From Staphylococcus sp. MI 10-1553 (GTDB lineage: Bacteria; Bacillota; Bacilli; Staphylococcales; Staphylococcaceae): a DNA stretch of 64,000 bases. The position numbers were made by a program, and so were the translations under genes. The notes below the pieces were generated by a model. The model had not been told where the DNA came from. It made no database searches and saw nothing but the letters and a program-made list of their open reading frames with translations. The stretch is taken from assembly GCF_010365305.1 (NCBI RefSeq), contig NZ_CP048279.1:2832995-2896994 (forward strand), written 5' to 3'. Of the stretch, positions 1-9,162 are shown piece by piece; position 1 is the first letter of the stretch, and each line of letters starts with the position of its first letter.

Positions 1-37
1 GTGTAAACACATCTAATAAGTGTTTCATCCATTTCAT
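1..37 (-). CDS. Partial gene following the Lcn972-like bacteriocin gene (5' end only)
   Basis: Only the first 12 codons (MKWMKHLLDVFT) lie in the window. They follow a clear GGGGGTG ribosome-binding site and sit about 25 nt downstream of the bacteriocin gene on the same strand. In lactococcin-972 operons this position usually holds the large bacteriocin-associated membrane protein, part of an immunity/ABC module. That identity is inferred from context only. Confidence 0.4.
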   Translation of the reverse strand, partial: MKWMKHLLDVFT

Positions 38-62
38 GACTCACCCCCTAAAATTCTGGTAA

Positions 63-352
63 TTATAATACACTATAATATGCTTCATTATGCCACCACC
101 ATCTCTTCTCCGCTGACGCCTGAGCTTCTACTCCAGGTTTAGTAGATCCACTCTCTGATCTATATCTTCCTATTGCTGTGGAAGTGTGATACTTTTCATT
201 ATGACTATAATATGACCATACGTATTTACTTCCCACGCCATAGTTCCATATTCCACCTTCTGCATGAATACTTTCTGCACTCACTAAACTTGTTGCACAA
301 TAAAAACGACTAATAATCCTGTTGCAAGTGTACTTAAAAATTTCTTTTTCAT
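63..352 (-). pseudogene. Lactococcin-972-family bacteriocin precursor, frameshifted
   Basis: An ATG at 352 behind an AGAGGAAG ribosome-binding site opens a signal peptide (MKKKFLSTLATGLLVVF). That frame hits a stop after about 22 codons. One extra T in the T5 tract near 303-307 would join it to the downstream frame: ATSLVSAESIHAEGG, then a mature part with GIWNYGVGSKYVWSYYSHNE, KPGVEAQASA and a Trp-rich C-terminus. This Trp/Tyr/Gly-rich, Cys-free pattern is typical of lactococcin 972, a secreted unmodified bacteriocin that binds lipid II. The gene is either a real pseudogene or a homopolymer sequencing error. Confidence 0.72.
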
Positions 353-877
353 AATTGCTTCCTCTTTTTCAATAGAATTATACCTATATTATATTTTTAA
401 ACAACTATATTTACAACATCATTATATTACTTTTAACAACTAGTAGGTAATATATTGCAATTAATTTATAATAGGTAACTAAAGTGAGCAAAAAAATACT
501 CATTTTATACAAAAAATCTCCCTAATCAATTATCTAGATTAAAGAGATACGTTTTTTAACTAAAACCACTCAAAGGTTAAAGGGCTTTATTATTTTTGGT
601 ACGATACGTTTTCTTACTTGCAAAAACTTGTTCTTTTTACTTTTTTGAGGGAATAAGATTGCCAAAAAGGGTGAGACTCCCGAGGGATTAGACGCAGCCG
701 AAAATCCGCCAACGCTTCAATGATGTATCAGTTTGATCAAGCGTTGGCTAGTTGAGGCAAGTCCCCTGGGAAAGCGAACCCTTTAAGGCAATCTTAAATT
801 TAACATACATACTCAAAAGTAAAGCAGGCAAGTTCAGCAAACTTAGCTCTGTCAAAAAAATCTTAGCCCTTTCACCC
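353..877. repeat. Intergenic stretch with a dispersed staphylococcal-type repeat
   Basis: No convincing gene is seen in 353-877. About 640-800 is an unusually GC-rich block with a long hairpin: GCCAACGCTT at 708 pairs with AAGCGTTGGC near 740. Its flanks read CCCGAGGGATTAGACGCAGC and CCCTGGGAAAGCGAACC. Related text, TTCGCTTTCCGAGGGGCTGG, occurs in the opposite sense at about 52545. It therefore looks like a member of a dispersed non-coding repeat family rather than a local terminator. Confidence 0.55.
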
Positions 878-1633
878 CTATTTCTTATTAAATCCTGACA
901 TTTGCAACCAATCATTCATCTCTAATCGTTGCTTACTACTCATAAAGCCGGCAATTTGATCAGACCATGTTTCATCACGTTTGCCTTGTGTGCGTTCTTG
1001 ATAATATTGAGAAACAGTTTGATCATAAGCTTCAATTTGTTCAGACAATTCAGTGTCGTCTTCGTTGTACGTATCCACGTGAAAAACGTGCGATAATGGT
1101 AGACGTGGTTTAGGTGCGCCATTTTCGTCATCTGCCGGCTCTCCAATCGCCATACCGAATAAAGGGAAGACGTGTTCAGGTAAGTTTAAAATTTCGCGTA
1201 CGCGTTGGACATCGTTCCGTAACGAACCAAGATATACAATACCATAGCCCATATCTTCAGCCGTTAATGCAATATTTTGAGCCGCTAATGCCGCGTCAAT
1301 TGTACCGACTAATAACCCTTCAGCCGATTCAAAGCTCGCTTCCATGTCCGCTTTCATTTTTTTGTTTATCAATTGGTGACGATGGTAATCAATCACGTAA
1401 ACGAGCAAGTACCCATTTTCAACGACATAAGGTTGGCCTGATACTTCCCTGAGCGCTTCTTTCTTTTCAATAGATTCTACTCCAATAAATGATGTCGTTT
1501 GTAAAAAACTCGACGTCGATGCCATTTGCCCGGCTTCGATTAATTTTTCTATTATATCTCGATCAATCGGTGTTTGCTTAAACTTTCGAACTGAATGGTG
1601 ACGTTTCGCCAAATCATACACATATTCTGACAT
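878..1633 (-). CDS. nfrA: NADPH-dependent FMN nitroreductase (NfrA/NfsA type)
   Basis: This 251-residue protein belongs to the nitroreductase family: N-terminal HHSVRKF FMN-binding motif, the ASTSSFLQTTSFIGV stretch, and a central GYGIVYLGSLRNDVQ segment before a C-terminal extension. Family members are cytosolic flavoproteins that use NADPH to reduce nitro compounds, quinones, disulfides or flavin. It lies divergently beside ahpC, as nfrA does in staphylococci, which suggests a shared oxidative/disulfide-stress role. The start is an ATG behind AAGGAGTG. Substrate cannot be told from sequence. Confidence 0.9.
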   Translation of the reverse strand: MSEYVYDLAKRHHSVRKFKQTPIDRDIIEKLIEAGQMASTSSFLQTTSFIGVESIEKKEALREVSGQPYVVENGYLLVYVIDYHRHQLINKKMKADMEASFESAEGLLVGTIDAALAAQNIALTAEDMGYGIVYLGSLRNDVQRVREILNLPEHVFPLFGMAIGEPADDENGAPKPRLPLSHVFHVDTYNEDDTELSEQIEAYDQTVSQYYQERTQGKRDETWSDQIAGFMSSKQRLEMNDWLQMSGFNKK

Positions 1634-2184
1634 AAAAACACTCCTTACATTCTTTTCTTAATCGTAACACTTAGCACCGTATAACGCATGGTTCTTGCAT
1701 TATACGTAGCCATCACACTCACTCTTCATTAAATAGACGATCATCGCTTCTATATAACAACATCTTTGAAAGGTTTTCTATTTTACGTTTTAATTGAGAA
1801 TGAAAGCATATAAATGATATTCAAATCTTTTACCAATTAACTTATTTCCGTTTTTATTTCCAATGTATCGTCTACTTTGTTATCTTTACTACAATGAAAA
1901 AAATAATGCGTATCAATCATCAAATGTGACCGAATTGTGATCAAAAGGTGGTGTTTTTACTGTATTTAACCTTTATTGCACCTATTACATCAAAATCGCT
2001 ATTAATAATGAAAGCGTTTAACTTCAAAGTGGATAAAAATCGTTTGTATTTATTTGACGTAACGATTGTTCCATGTCATAATACTACTTGAGATTAGAAT
2101 TATTATTAATAAGGAATTATCACAAAGTAAAAACAAGTTCTAATCCAAATAATAATGATTCATATAAATAGGAGGATTTTGATT
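1634..2184. promoter_or_regulatory. nfrA-ahpC intergenic control region with PerR-type box
   Basis: The divergent gap holds a likely ahpC promoter: TTGACG at 2054-2059, 17 nt, CATAAT at 2077-2082. Just downstream, at 2094-2108, TTAGAATTATTATTA matches the 15-nt PerR consensus at 13 positions. PerR is the Fe/Mn peroxide sensor that represses ahpCF in Firmicutes, and a box overlapping the transcript start fits repression. No gene is seen between the two starts. Confidence 0.7.
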
Positions 2185-2754
2185 ATGTCATTAATCGGTA
2201 AACAAATTGAGGAATTTTCAGCACAAGCATACAATGCAAAAACAGATGAATTTATTGAAGTGACACACGAAGATTTAAAAGGTAACTGGAGTGTTGTCGT
2301 ATTCTACCCTGCAGATTTCTCATTCGTATGTCCAACTGAATTAGAAGATGTACAAAATCATTACGAAAAATTACAAGAGTTAGGTACAAACGTATTCTCT
2401 GTTTCTACAGATACTCACTTTGTACATAAAGCATGGCACGATCATTCAGATGCCATCAGCAAATTACAATATACAATGATTGGTGATCCTTCCCAAGCGA
2501 TTACACGTCAATTTGATGTATTAGATGAAATTTCAGGTCTTGCACAACGCGGTACTTTCATCATTGACCCAGACGGTGTTGTTCAAGCAGCAGAAATTAA
2601 TGCAGACGGTATCGGCCGTGACGCAAGCACACTTGTACACAAAATTAAAGCAGCACAATACGTTCGTCAAAATCCAGGTGAAGTTTGCCCAGCGAAATGG
2701 GAAGAAGGTAGCGAAACTTTAACTCCAGGATTAGACTTAGTAGGTAAAATTTAA
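2185..2754 (+). CDS. ahpC: Alkyl hydroperoxide reductase subunit C (2-Cys peroxiredoxin)
   Basis: A 189-residue typical 2-Cys peroxiredoxin. The peroxidatic cysteine is in [12 protein letters not shown] and the resolving cysteine in PGEVCPAKW near the C-terminus. It reduces H2O2, organic peroxides and peroxynitrite and is re-reduced by AhpF, encoded 15 nt downstream. The start at 2185 (MSLIGKQ) follows AGGAGGATTTTGATT; the upstream in-frame ATG at 2155 has no such site. A PerR-type box precedes it. Confidence 0.97.
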   Translation: MSLIGKQIEEFSAQAYNAKTDEFIEVTHEDLKGNWSVVVFYPADFSFVCPTELEDVQNHYEKLQELGTNVFSVSTDTHFVHKAWHDHSDAISKLQYTMIGDPSQAITRQFDVLDEISGLAQRGTFIIDPDGVVQAAEINADGIGRDASTLVHKIKAAQYVRQNPGEVCPAKWEEGSETLTPGLDLVGKI

Positions 2755-2768
2755 GGAGGCAATACTGA

Positions 2769-4292
2769 ATGTTAAATCAAGAATTAAAGCAACAACTTTC
2801 ACAACTTCTTGATTTGATGGAAAGTGACGTTGTACTGAAAGTGAGCACTGGCGATGACGATCATTCTCAAAAAATGAACGATCTCGTTAATGAAGTTTCA
2901 GACATGTCATCTCGAATTACAGTAGAAAAAGCTGAATTAAAGCGTACGCCTAGCTTTAGTATCAACAAACCATACGAGGACACTGGCATTACATTTGCTG
3001 GTGTCCCTCTTGGTCATGAGTTCAATTCTTTTGTCCTTGCACTCTTACAAGTGAGTGGTCGTGCACCAAAAGAAGAACAATCTGTAATTGATCAAATCAA
3101 GTCTATCAACGAACCCCTTCATTTTGAAACATTTATCAGCTTAACATGTCAAAAATGTCCTGATGTTGTTCAAGCGTTAAACTTAATGAGTGTCATCAAT
3201 CCGAATATTACACATACGATGATTGATGGTGCAGTCTTCAAAAAAGAAGCAGAAGACATTATGGCGGTACCTGCAATTTTCTTAAATGGTGAACAATTCG
3301 GTAACGGCCGTATGACAGTCACAGACATTCTTAGTGCGTTAGGTCAAGGTCCTGACGCTTCTGAATTTGAAAACAAAGAAACATTTGACGTCCTCGTAGT
3401 CGGCGGCGGTCCTGCAAGTGCAAGTTCTGCTATCTATGCTGCTCGTAAAGGTTTAAAAACGGGTATCGTAGCAGACAGAATTGGCGGTCAAGTTAATGAC
3501 ACAGCTGATATTGAAAACTTAATTGGCGTGAAGAAAACGACAGGTCCATCACTTGCGACAAGTCTTGAAGAACACATTAAAGACTACAATGTGGATATTA
3601 TGACTGGCGTACGTGCAGAAGGATTAGAAAAAACAGATGATATCGTTCATTTGACTTTAGATAACGGAGCAGTGCTTAAAACACGCTCACTCATTATCGC
3701 AACAGGTGCGCGTTGGAAGAAAATCGGTGTACCGGGTGAAGACACATTCGCAAACAAAGGTGTCGCATACTGCCCGCACTGTGACGGCCCTCTATTCGAA
3801 GGTAAAGATGTCGCTGTTATCGGTGGCGGTAACTCTGGTGTTGAAGCCGCGATTGACTTAGCAGGTATTTGTAAAAGTGTAACAGTCCTTGAATATGGTG
3901 AGTCATTAAAAGCAGACTCTGTATTACAAGAGCGTTTAAATTCATTACCGAATACAACAGTCATCACACATGCAGCAACACAAGAAATCAAAGGTGACGA
4001 CCGTGTAAGTGGTATTGCTTACACTTGTAACGAAACAAATCAAGAAAAACATGTTGATTTAAATGGTGTATTCGTGCAAATCGGTCTTTCTCCTAATACA
4101 GAATGGTTAGGCGATACTGTTCAACGTAACCGCATGGGTGAAATTGAAGTGGACCGTTTAGGTAACACGAACATTCCTGGTGTCTTTGCAGCAGGTGACT
4201 GTACAGACCAACGCTATAAACAAATTATTATTTCAATGGGATCTGGCGCAACAGCAGCATTATCTGCATTTGACTACTTGATTCGTAACTAA
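2769..4292 (+). CDS. ahpF: Alkyl hydroperoxide reductase subunit F (NADH-dependent)
   Basis: A 507-residue flavoprotein disulfide reductase. An N-terminal tandem thioredoxin-fold domain (about 1-200) carries the CQKCP redox pair. The C-terminal thioredoxin-reductase-like part has the FAD motif GGGPASASSAIYAARKG, the active disulfide in AYCPHCDGP and the NADH motif GGGNSGVEAA. It passes electrons from NADH to AhpC. Co-transcribed with ahpC and followed by a strong terminator. Length is normal for the family. Confidence 0.97.
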   Translation: MLNQELKQQLSQLLDLMESDVVLKVSTGDDDHSQKMNDLVNEVSDMSSRITVEKAELKRTPSFSINKPYEDTGITFAGVPLGHEFNSFVLALLQVSGRAPKEEQSVIDQIKSINEPLHFETFISLTCQKCPDVVQALNLMSVINPNITHTMIDGAVFKKEAEDIMAVPAIFLNGEQFGNGRMTVTDILSALGQGPDASEFENKETFDVLVVGGGPASASSAIYAARKGLKTGIVADRIGGQVNDTADIENLIGVKKTTGPSLATSLEEHIKDYNVDIMTGVRAEGLEKTDDIVHLTLDNGAVLKTRSLIIATGARWKKIGVPGEDTFANKGVAYCPHCDGPLFEGKDVAVIGGGNSGVEAAIDLAGICKSVTVLEYGESLKADSVLQERLNSLPNTTVITHAATQEIKGDDRVSGIAYTCNETNQEKHVDLNGVFVQIGLSPNTEWLGDTVQRNRMGEIEVDRLGNTNIPGVFAAGDCTDQRYKQIIISMGSGATAALSAFDYLIRN

Positions 4293-4303
4293 ATAGAATT
4301 AAA

Positions 4304-4349
4304 ACAATCGGACTGATGAAAAGAAGGGGATTTTCATCAGTCCGATTTT
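4304..4349 (+). terminator. ahpCF terminator
   Basis: A near-perfect hairpin (AATCGGACTGATGAAAA pairing with TTTTCATCAGTCCGATT) followed by a T-rich run, 12 nt after the ahpF stop. Confidence 0.9.
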
Positions 4350-4533
4350 CTGTTTTAGCAATGTAGTGATAGCACGGCTTTTACATCCATCGAGACAAAC
4401 CTAAAAACACACGCCCTTTGAGTGCAATCAATAAAGGACAAATACATTAAATATTAAAGCATGATTCTGCAATTTGAATTCTCACCCTATTATAATGCGC
4501 GCTGAAATGCTCAGAAACACCTATACTGCAATC

Positions 4534-5475
4534 CTACAAAAACGAAATCAACCAGTTCCAAATTTTAGTAAAAAGGCTGACAATAGCATCCCACAATTTT
4601 TGCAAGAAATTACGCGTCTCCTCATTATCTAAATTCTTCAACTTCTTCAACTTATCACCGGCTTGGCTTTGAATCATCTCTTTTAATTTAGTCGCCTGCT
4701 TTTTAAACGCATCCGGATCCTGGTTGACAACATTGGATTGCGCGACGTTCATCATGATATTTTGAATGACTGCAATTTCGTTATCACTTAAAATCTGATA
4801 CAGTCCGCGCTCATTTAATGTTTGGTTGACGATTTGGTTGATCGTTGTACTGTTCAGTTGTTGATCCGACGCTTTTGCTTCAGCGATTTGGGCTTTCATT
4901 TCTGCAACTGCTTCATTCAACGCTTCATCAGAATAGCCCTCTTTATTTTGATGATTTTCACTAATTTGCGCTAAATGATTCATTTCTTGGTTCGCATTTT
5001 GAATATCTTGCGTATTTAAACGATGACCTTGTGTGGCATAAGCTTTATAAATACCTGTCAATGCACCTTCACCGGTCACCTGATCGACAGAAGCAATTTT
5101 AATCGTCGCATCTTGAATACCTGATGTAATCGCTGCGTTCATATACTGTTCTCGTGTAATACGTGTAATATTTTCAGGGGTTTCAATTTCTACGTCGACA
5201 CCACTCGTAAAGCGTTTCGGTTTAATCAAAGCACTAGAATGGATAAAGTCGTATTCTGTCCCTGTATATTCAATGACATCAGTATTTGTCACTTTATACG
5301 TCGTCACATTGTTACCGACCCCCAACTTTTCTTTCGTCTCTTCAAGTTGGTTATGATTCAAATCGGCGCCTTGGATAAATATTTCTTCTTTTGGCTTAAA
5401 TTCATTCGCGGCTTGAGCAACGCCTACCATTAACATCGATGTGACCACGCCACTGATTAATAGCTTTTTATACAT
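4534..5475 (-). CDS. Secreted DUF1002-like protein with Trp-rich C-terminal helix
   Basis: About 313 residues with a clear signal peptide (MYKKLLISGVVTSMLMVGVAQAAN). The body resembles the DUF1002 (YpuA-like) family: the SSALIKPKRF, REQYMNAAITSGI and VTGEGALTGIYKAY segments are characteristic. Function of that family is unknown. The start at 5475 is favoured over a GTG at 5484 because the AGGAGG site sits too close to the GTG. The last 20 or so residues (WDAIVSLFTKIWNWLISFL) form a strongly amphipathic or hydrophobic tail that could bind membrane. It stands alone, with no operon partner. Confidence 0.75.
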   Translation of the reverse strand: MYKKLLISGVVTSMLMVGVAQAANEFKPKEEIFIQGADLNHNQLEETKEKLGVGNNVTTYKVTNTDVIEYTGTEYDFIHSSALIKPKRFTSGVDVEIETPENITRITREQYMNAAITSGIQDATIKIASVDQVTGEGALTGIYKAYATQGHRLNTQDIQNANQEMNHLAQISENHQNKEGYSDEALNEAVAEMKAQIAEAKASDQQLNSTTINQIVNQTLNERGLYQILSDNEIAVIQNIMMNVAQSNVVNQDPDAFKKQATKLKEMIQSQAGDKLKKLKNLDNEETRNFLQKLWDAIVSLFTKIWNWLISFL

Positions 5476-5593
5476 TTCCGTCACTTCCTCCTAGTGCTAC
5501 GCTATTTTCTCTATTTTACCATGAATGTTCTACAATACTATCATTCTTGGGACCTAAGCGTAAAAAGTATCATGAGCGCTAAGAAAGATGTGA

Positions 5594-6583
5594 TTAAACT
5601 AACACTTCCGATTCATGAGATGTGCCATAATCAATGTCGTATCCCATATCTTCAATCATGTCATAGTCTAATTGATTCGGTTGCCCACCTGTAATTAAAT
5701 AATCGCCTACAAAAATTGAATTCGCGACCATTAACGCTGTAGCTTGTAGTGAACGTAAATTAACTTCTCTTCCCCCTGCAATACGAATTTCTTTTGTCGG
5801 ATTGATCAAGCGAAAAAGCGCCAAAATGCGTAAACAGCGAGTCGGTGTCAGTTGATCCATTTCGCCAAATTTCGTTCCTTTAATCGGATGTAAAAAGTTG
5901 ACTGGAATACTGTCCGCATCGATTTCTTTCAATGCAAAAGCCATATCCACGATGTCTTGGTTAGACTCACCCATGCCACAAATGACACCCGAACATGGTG
6001 AAATGTTGTTTTGCTTCATGATCTCAATGGTGTTGACACGATCTTCATATGTATGTGTTGAGACCACTTCATGATGATAGTTTGCACTCGTATTCAAATT
6101 GTGATTATAGCGGTCGACCCCTGCTGCTTTTAACTTCTCTGCTTGCTTCTCATTCGTTAAACCTAGACATGCACATACTTTCAACTGTGGATGTGCCGCT
6201 TTGATACGTTCAACAGAGGACGTAATATGATTAATTTCCTTATCACTCGGACCTCGACCACTCATCACAATACAGTACGTTCCAATTTCATTTTCAGCTG
6301 CAACGCGTGCACCTTCTGTAATTTCATCCTCTGATATTAAAGCGTAACGTTGCTTTTGCTTCATTTCACGTGATTGACCACAATAGCCACAATCTTCAGG
6401 ACAAATCCCACTTTTCGCATTTAAAATCATATTCAACTTCACTTTATGTCCATAATAATGTTTGCGAAGTTGGTACGCTTCATGAACGAGATCCATCGTG
6501 TCATAGGATGGATTTACCAACAAATCTAATGCTTCATCTGGAGTCAATGCACGGCCTTCTAATATTTGTTTCGCTATTTTCAT
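5594..6583 (-). CDS. bioB: Biotin synthase
   Basis: A 329-residue radical-SAM enzyme with the CPEDCGYC iron-sulfur signature, GRGPSDKE, and the [10 protein letters not shown] substrate/2Fe-2S region. It inserts sulfur into dethiobiotin, the last step of biotin synthesis. No other bio gene is in the window, so it is either a stand-alone scavenging gene or the rest of the pathway is elsewhere. ATG at 6583 has ideal spacing (7 nt) to AGGAGG; the ATG at 6589 is only 1 nt from it. A BirA-type operator lies upstream. Confidence 0.95.
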   Translation of the reverse strand: MKIAKQILEGRALTPDEALDLLVNPSYDTMDLVHEAYQLRKHYYGHKVKLNMILNAKSGICPEDCGYCGQSREMKQKQRYALISEDEITEGARVAAENEIGTYCIVMSGRGPSDKEINHITSSVERIKAAHPQLKVCACLGLTNEKQAEKLKAAGVDRYNHNLNTSANYHHEVVSTHTYEDRVNTIEIMKQNNISPCSGVICGMGESNQDIVDMAFALKEIDADSIPVNFLHPIKGTKFGEMDQLTPTRCLRILALFRLINPTKEIRIAGGREVNLRSLQATALMVANSIFVGDYLITGGQPNQLDYDMIEDMGYDIDYGTSHESEVLV

Positions 6584-6619
6584 AGTCATTCCTCCTCATA
6601 TAAAAGTCAGTATATCATA

Positions 6620-6651
6620 ATTGTAACTATTTTTATAACAAAGTTTACAAT
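6620..6651 (-). promoter_or_regulatory. BirA-type biotin operator upstream of bioB
   Basis: An inverted repeat ATTGTAAC-N15-GTTTACAAT lies about 37 nt upstream of the bioB start. It fits the bipartite operator bound by the biotin ligase/repressor BirA in Firmicutes (two half-sites separated by about 15 nt). This suggests bioB is shut off when biotin is plentiful. Confidence 0.75.
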
Positions 6652-6787
6652 TCATATAGAGGTTCATTTTAACTCAAAGTGGGGTATATTGAAGTTGTCA
6701 CATTAATTTAAAATATCGCTTATAATAAAGTCAGTATCATCAAATTAAGACAGACCGCAGTCTAAAAACAGATATGGAGGCAACATA

Positions 6788-7165
6788 ATGGATACATTAG
6801 ATGAATTTTTGGAAACTATCGACAAATCAGAACATCGTAATAAATTAGCAACAGTGATACAAACCATACTCGATCACTACCCTGAACTTGCTTTGGAAAT
6901 CAAATGGAATCAACCGATGTTATTGTACAAAGAAAATGGCACTTTTATTTTAGGATTCAGCAAAGCGAAACCCCACTTTGCCGTCGCACCAGAGAAATAT
7001 ACATTAGATACCTTTGCGAAAGAGATTGAAAAATCGGGTTATCAAATGACTAAAATGTTTATGAAGATCAAGTGGACAGACGAAGTCAATTATACGTTGT
7101 TATATGACATCATTGATTTTAATATTCATGATAAAAAGGACTCTCGTTTCTTCTGGAGACAGTAG
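6788..7165 (+). CDS. DUF1801-family protein (YdhG/Fra-like)
   Basis: 125 residues behind a good site (TGGAGGCAACATA). The pattern of an N-terminal helix, WNQPMLLYKENGTFILGFS and AKPHFAVAPEK matches the small YdhG/YdeI (DUF1801) family. One Bacillus member (Fra/YdhG) is a frataxin-like iron chaperone, but other members have no known role, so function stays open. Monocistronic. Confidence 0.75.
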   Translation: MDTLDEFLETIDKSEHRNKLATVIQTILDHYPELALEIKWNQPMLLYKENGTFILGFSKAKPHFAVAPEKYTLDTFAKEIEKSGYQMTKMFMKIKWTDEVNYTLLYDIIDFNIHDKKDSRFFWRQ

Positions 7166-7176
7166 CTTACCATAAA

Positions 7177-7233
7177 GCTGACTCGACTTCTCAAGCCTAT
7201 CCGTATTGAGAAGTCAGACAGCGCCTTCGCTAT
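7177..7233. repeat. Dispersed inverted-repeat element, copy 1
   Basis: GACTTCTCAAGCCTATCC then GTATTGAGAAGTCAGACAGC forms a hairpin (GACTTCTCAA / TTGAGAAGTC). A second, slightly diverged copy lies at 52670-52720 with the same order of elements. It follows the DUF1801 gene and may also act as its terminator. Confidence 0.65.
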
Positions 7234-7392
7234 GTCATCATACGCTTTAATTTTGTTATTCTCACCCACACCCCACCATTTCCATTTCTCTCTAAAATTT
7301 CAAAAAGAAACATCCATTTTCTATATACACATTCTGCAATGCACCTCCAATAATAAATGATTGTAATTTTTCTGAAAATGCCCAAAATTGTG

Positions 7393-7421
7393 TTGACTTG
7401 AATATAAAGTTCTTCTACAAT
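7393..7421 (+). promoter_or_regulatory. Promoter of metNPQ
   Basis: TTGACT at 7393-7398 and TACAAT at 7416-7421 with 17-nt spacing, 48 nt before the metN start. I looked for an S-box or T-box in 7226-7468 and saw neither. Confidence 0.6.
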
Positions 7422-7468
7422 ACATAACATATCGCTTAGTTGTGAAGTCGGAATTCCGGGAGGCCTGT

Positions 7469-8494
7469 ATGATTGAGTTTAAAAATGTGAATAAAATATT
7501 TAAGAAAGGGCATCATTCTGTTCATGCCCTTAAAGACATCTCTTTCTCCATTCAAGCGGGTGATGTTTTTGGTGTCATTGGCTATAGTGGTGCAGGGAAA
7601 AGTACACTCGTTCGTCTGATTAATCAATTAGAACAACAAACTTCTGGTGACGTTTATGTCGATGGTCATCATTTAAATACATATGCCCCTGCACAGTTAA
7701 GAGCCGTCAAAAAAGATATCGGGATGATTTTTCAACAATTCAACCTATTGGATTCTAAAACTGTCTTTAAAAATGTCGCCATGCCTCTCAAATTACGTAA
7801 AGTACCCATGGATGAAATTAAGTCTCGCGTAGAAGAAATGCTTCACTTTGTAGGCTTATCTGGCAAAGCGAACAACTTTCCTAATGAACTGTCTGGCGGT
7901 CAAAAACAGCGTGTCGCAATTGCACGTGCGCTCGTGACACGTCCTAAAATTTTACTCTGTGACGAAGCAACCAGTGCACTCGATCCAGCGACGACGGATT
8001 CGATTCTTCAATTATTAAAGAAGACGAACGAAACTTTTGGCGTCACGATTATCGTCATTACACATGAAATGAGTGTCATTCAAAGTATATGTAACCGCGT
8101 CGCCATTATGGAAAATGGTGTCGTCATTGAGCTCGATACGGTGAAACAAGTGTTCAGTCATCCTAAAACTGCGACTGCTCAACGTTTCGTATCCACTGTC
8201 ATTAATACCTCACCTTCTCAAAAAGTGATGGACAACCTTCAAATTGATGAACAACACCAACTTTATCGACTGTTTATCGAATCGACTCAAATTACACAAA
8301 CATTAATGAATGATTTGATTCAAAAAGCGGCCGTGAATGTGAATATCGTACATGCGACGATGGCTGACATTCAAGAGGAGACGGTTGGCTATTTATGGTT
8401 ACTCATTAAGGGAGACGCAACTCAGCAACAACAGGTCACGTCTTATTTCGAACATCATCAAATCCAATTTGAGAAAGGGGTGCCGACATGCTAG
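7469..8494 (+). CDS. metN: Methionine ABC importer ATPase MetN
   Basis: A 341-residue ATPase: Walker A GYSGAGKST, Q-loop FQQFNLL, signature LSGGQKQRVAIARAL, Walker B ILLCDEATSALD and switch ITHEMSVI. The C-terminal 90 residues look like the NIL domain that binds methionine and gives feedback inhibition in MetN proteins. Start 7469 (MIEFKNV) follows GGGAGGCCTGT. First gene of metN-metP-metQ; it overlaps metP by 7 nt. Confidence 0.93.
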   Translation: MIEFKNVNKIFKKGHHSVHALKDISFSIQAGDVFGVIGYSGAGKSTLVRLINQLEQQTSGDVYVDGHHLNTYAPAQLRAVKKDIGMIFQQFNLLDSKTVFKNVAMPLKLRKVPMDEIKSRVEEMLHFVGLSGKANNFPNELSGGQKQRVAIARALVTRPKILLCDEATSALDPATTDSILQLLKKTNETFGVTIIVITHEMSVIQSICNRVAIMENGVVIELDTVKQVFSHPKTATAQRFVSTVINTSPSQKVMDNLQIDEQHQLYRLFIESTQITQTLMNDLIQKAAVNVNIVHATMADIQEETVGYLWLLIKGDATQQQQVTSYFEHHQIQFEKGVPTC

Positions 8495-9147
8495 GTTCAT
8501 CTATTGATAGCACACAATTACTAGAAGCACTGTATCAAACGTTATACATGGTGACAATTTCACTCATTTTTGGTGCTTTAATCGGCGTCCCACTTGGTAT
8601 TGTATTAGTGGCGACCCGACAAAATGGAATATGGCCAAATGCTTGGATTCATCACATTTTAAACCCAGTGATTAACATTTTGCGGTCTGTGCCATTCATT
8701 ATATTACTTATCGCAATCATCCCATTTACTAAATTGATTGTAGGGACATCCATAGGGACGACTGCAGCGATTGTGCCCCTCACTGTTTATGTAGCCCCCT
8801 ATATTGCTAGACTTGTTGAAAATTCACTTTTAGAGGTAGACGAAGGCATTATAGAAGCTGCGCATGCGATGGGTGCAACACCGATACAGATTATCCGTTA
8901 TTTCCTATTACCTGAAGCACTCGGTTCACTCATTTTATCGCTCACTACGGCGATTATCGGGCTCATCGGTGCAACAGCAATGGCTGGTGCTGTCGGTGGT
9001 GGCGGTATTGGAGATATGGCGCTTGTATACGGTTACCAACGTTTTGACACACTTGTGATTATTATTACTGTTGTCGTTTTAGTGATTATCGTGCAATGTA
9101 TTCAATCTATTGGAAATGCACTCGCTAAAAAAGTACGACGACATTAA
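8488..9147 (+). CDS. metP: Methionine ABC importer permease MetP
   Basis: A 219-residue five-helix permease of the MetI/MetP type. The ATPase-coupling EAA-like loop reads EAAHAMGATPIQIIRYFLLPEA, and LRSVPFIILL and GAVGGGGIGDMAL are family landmarks. It forms the membrane channel for D/L-methionine with MetN and MetQ. Start behind GAAAGGGGTGCCGAC. Confidence 0.93.
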   Translation: MLGSSIDSTQLLEALYQTLYMVTISLIFGALIGVPLGIVLVATRQNGIWPNAWIHHILNPVINILRSVPFIILLIAIIPFTKLIVGTSIGTTAAIVPLTVYVAPYIARLVENSLLEVDEGIIEAAHAMGATPIQIIRYFLLPEALGSLILSLTTAIIGLIGATAMAGAVGGGGIGDMALVYGYQRFDTLVIIITVVVLVIIVQCIQSIGNALAKKVRRH

Positions 9148-9162
9148 CTGGAGGATATATTT

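Noticed and set aside
1114..1452. 112-codon plus-strand ORF inside nfrA
   Set aside because: Antisense to a well-supported nitroreductase gene; no ribosome-binding site.
6362..6377. TTTCACGTGA core inside bioB as a possible parS site
   Set aside because: Only 11 of 16 positions fit the parS consensus and the outer arms do not match; it is more likely coding sequence.
7226..7468. SAM or T-box riboswitch before metNPQ
   Set aside because: No conserved core motifs or terminator/antiterminator pair could be found; only a plain promoter is visible.
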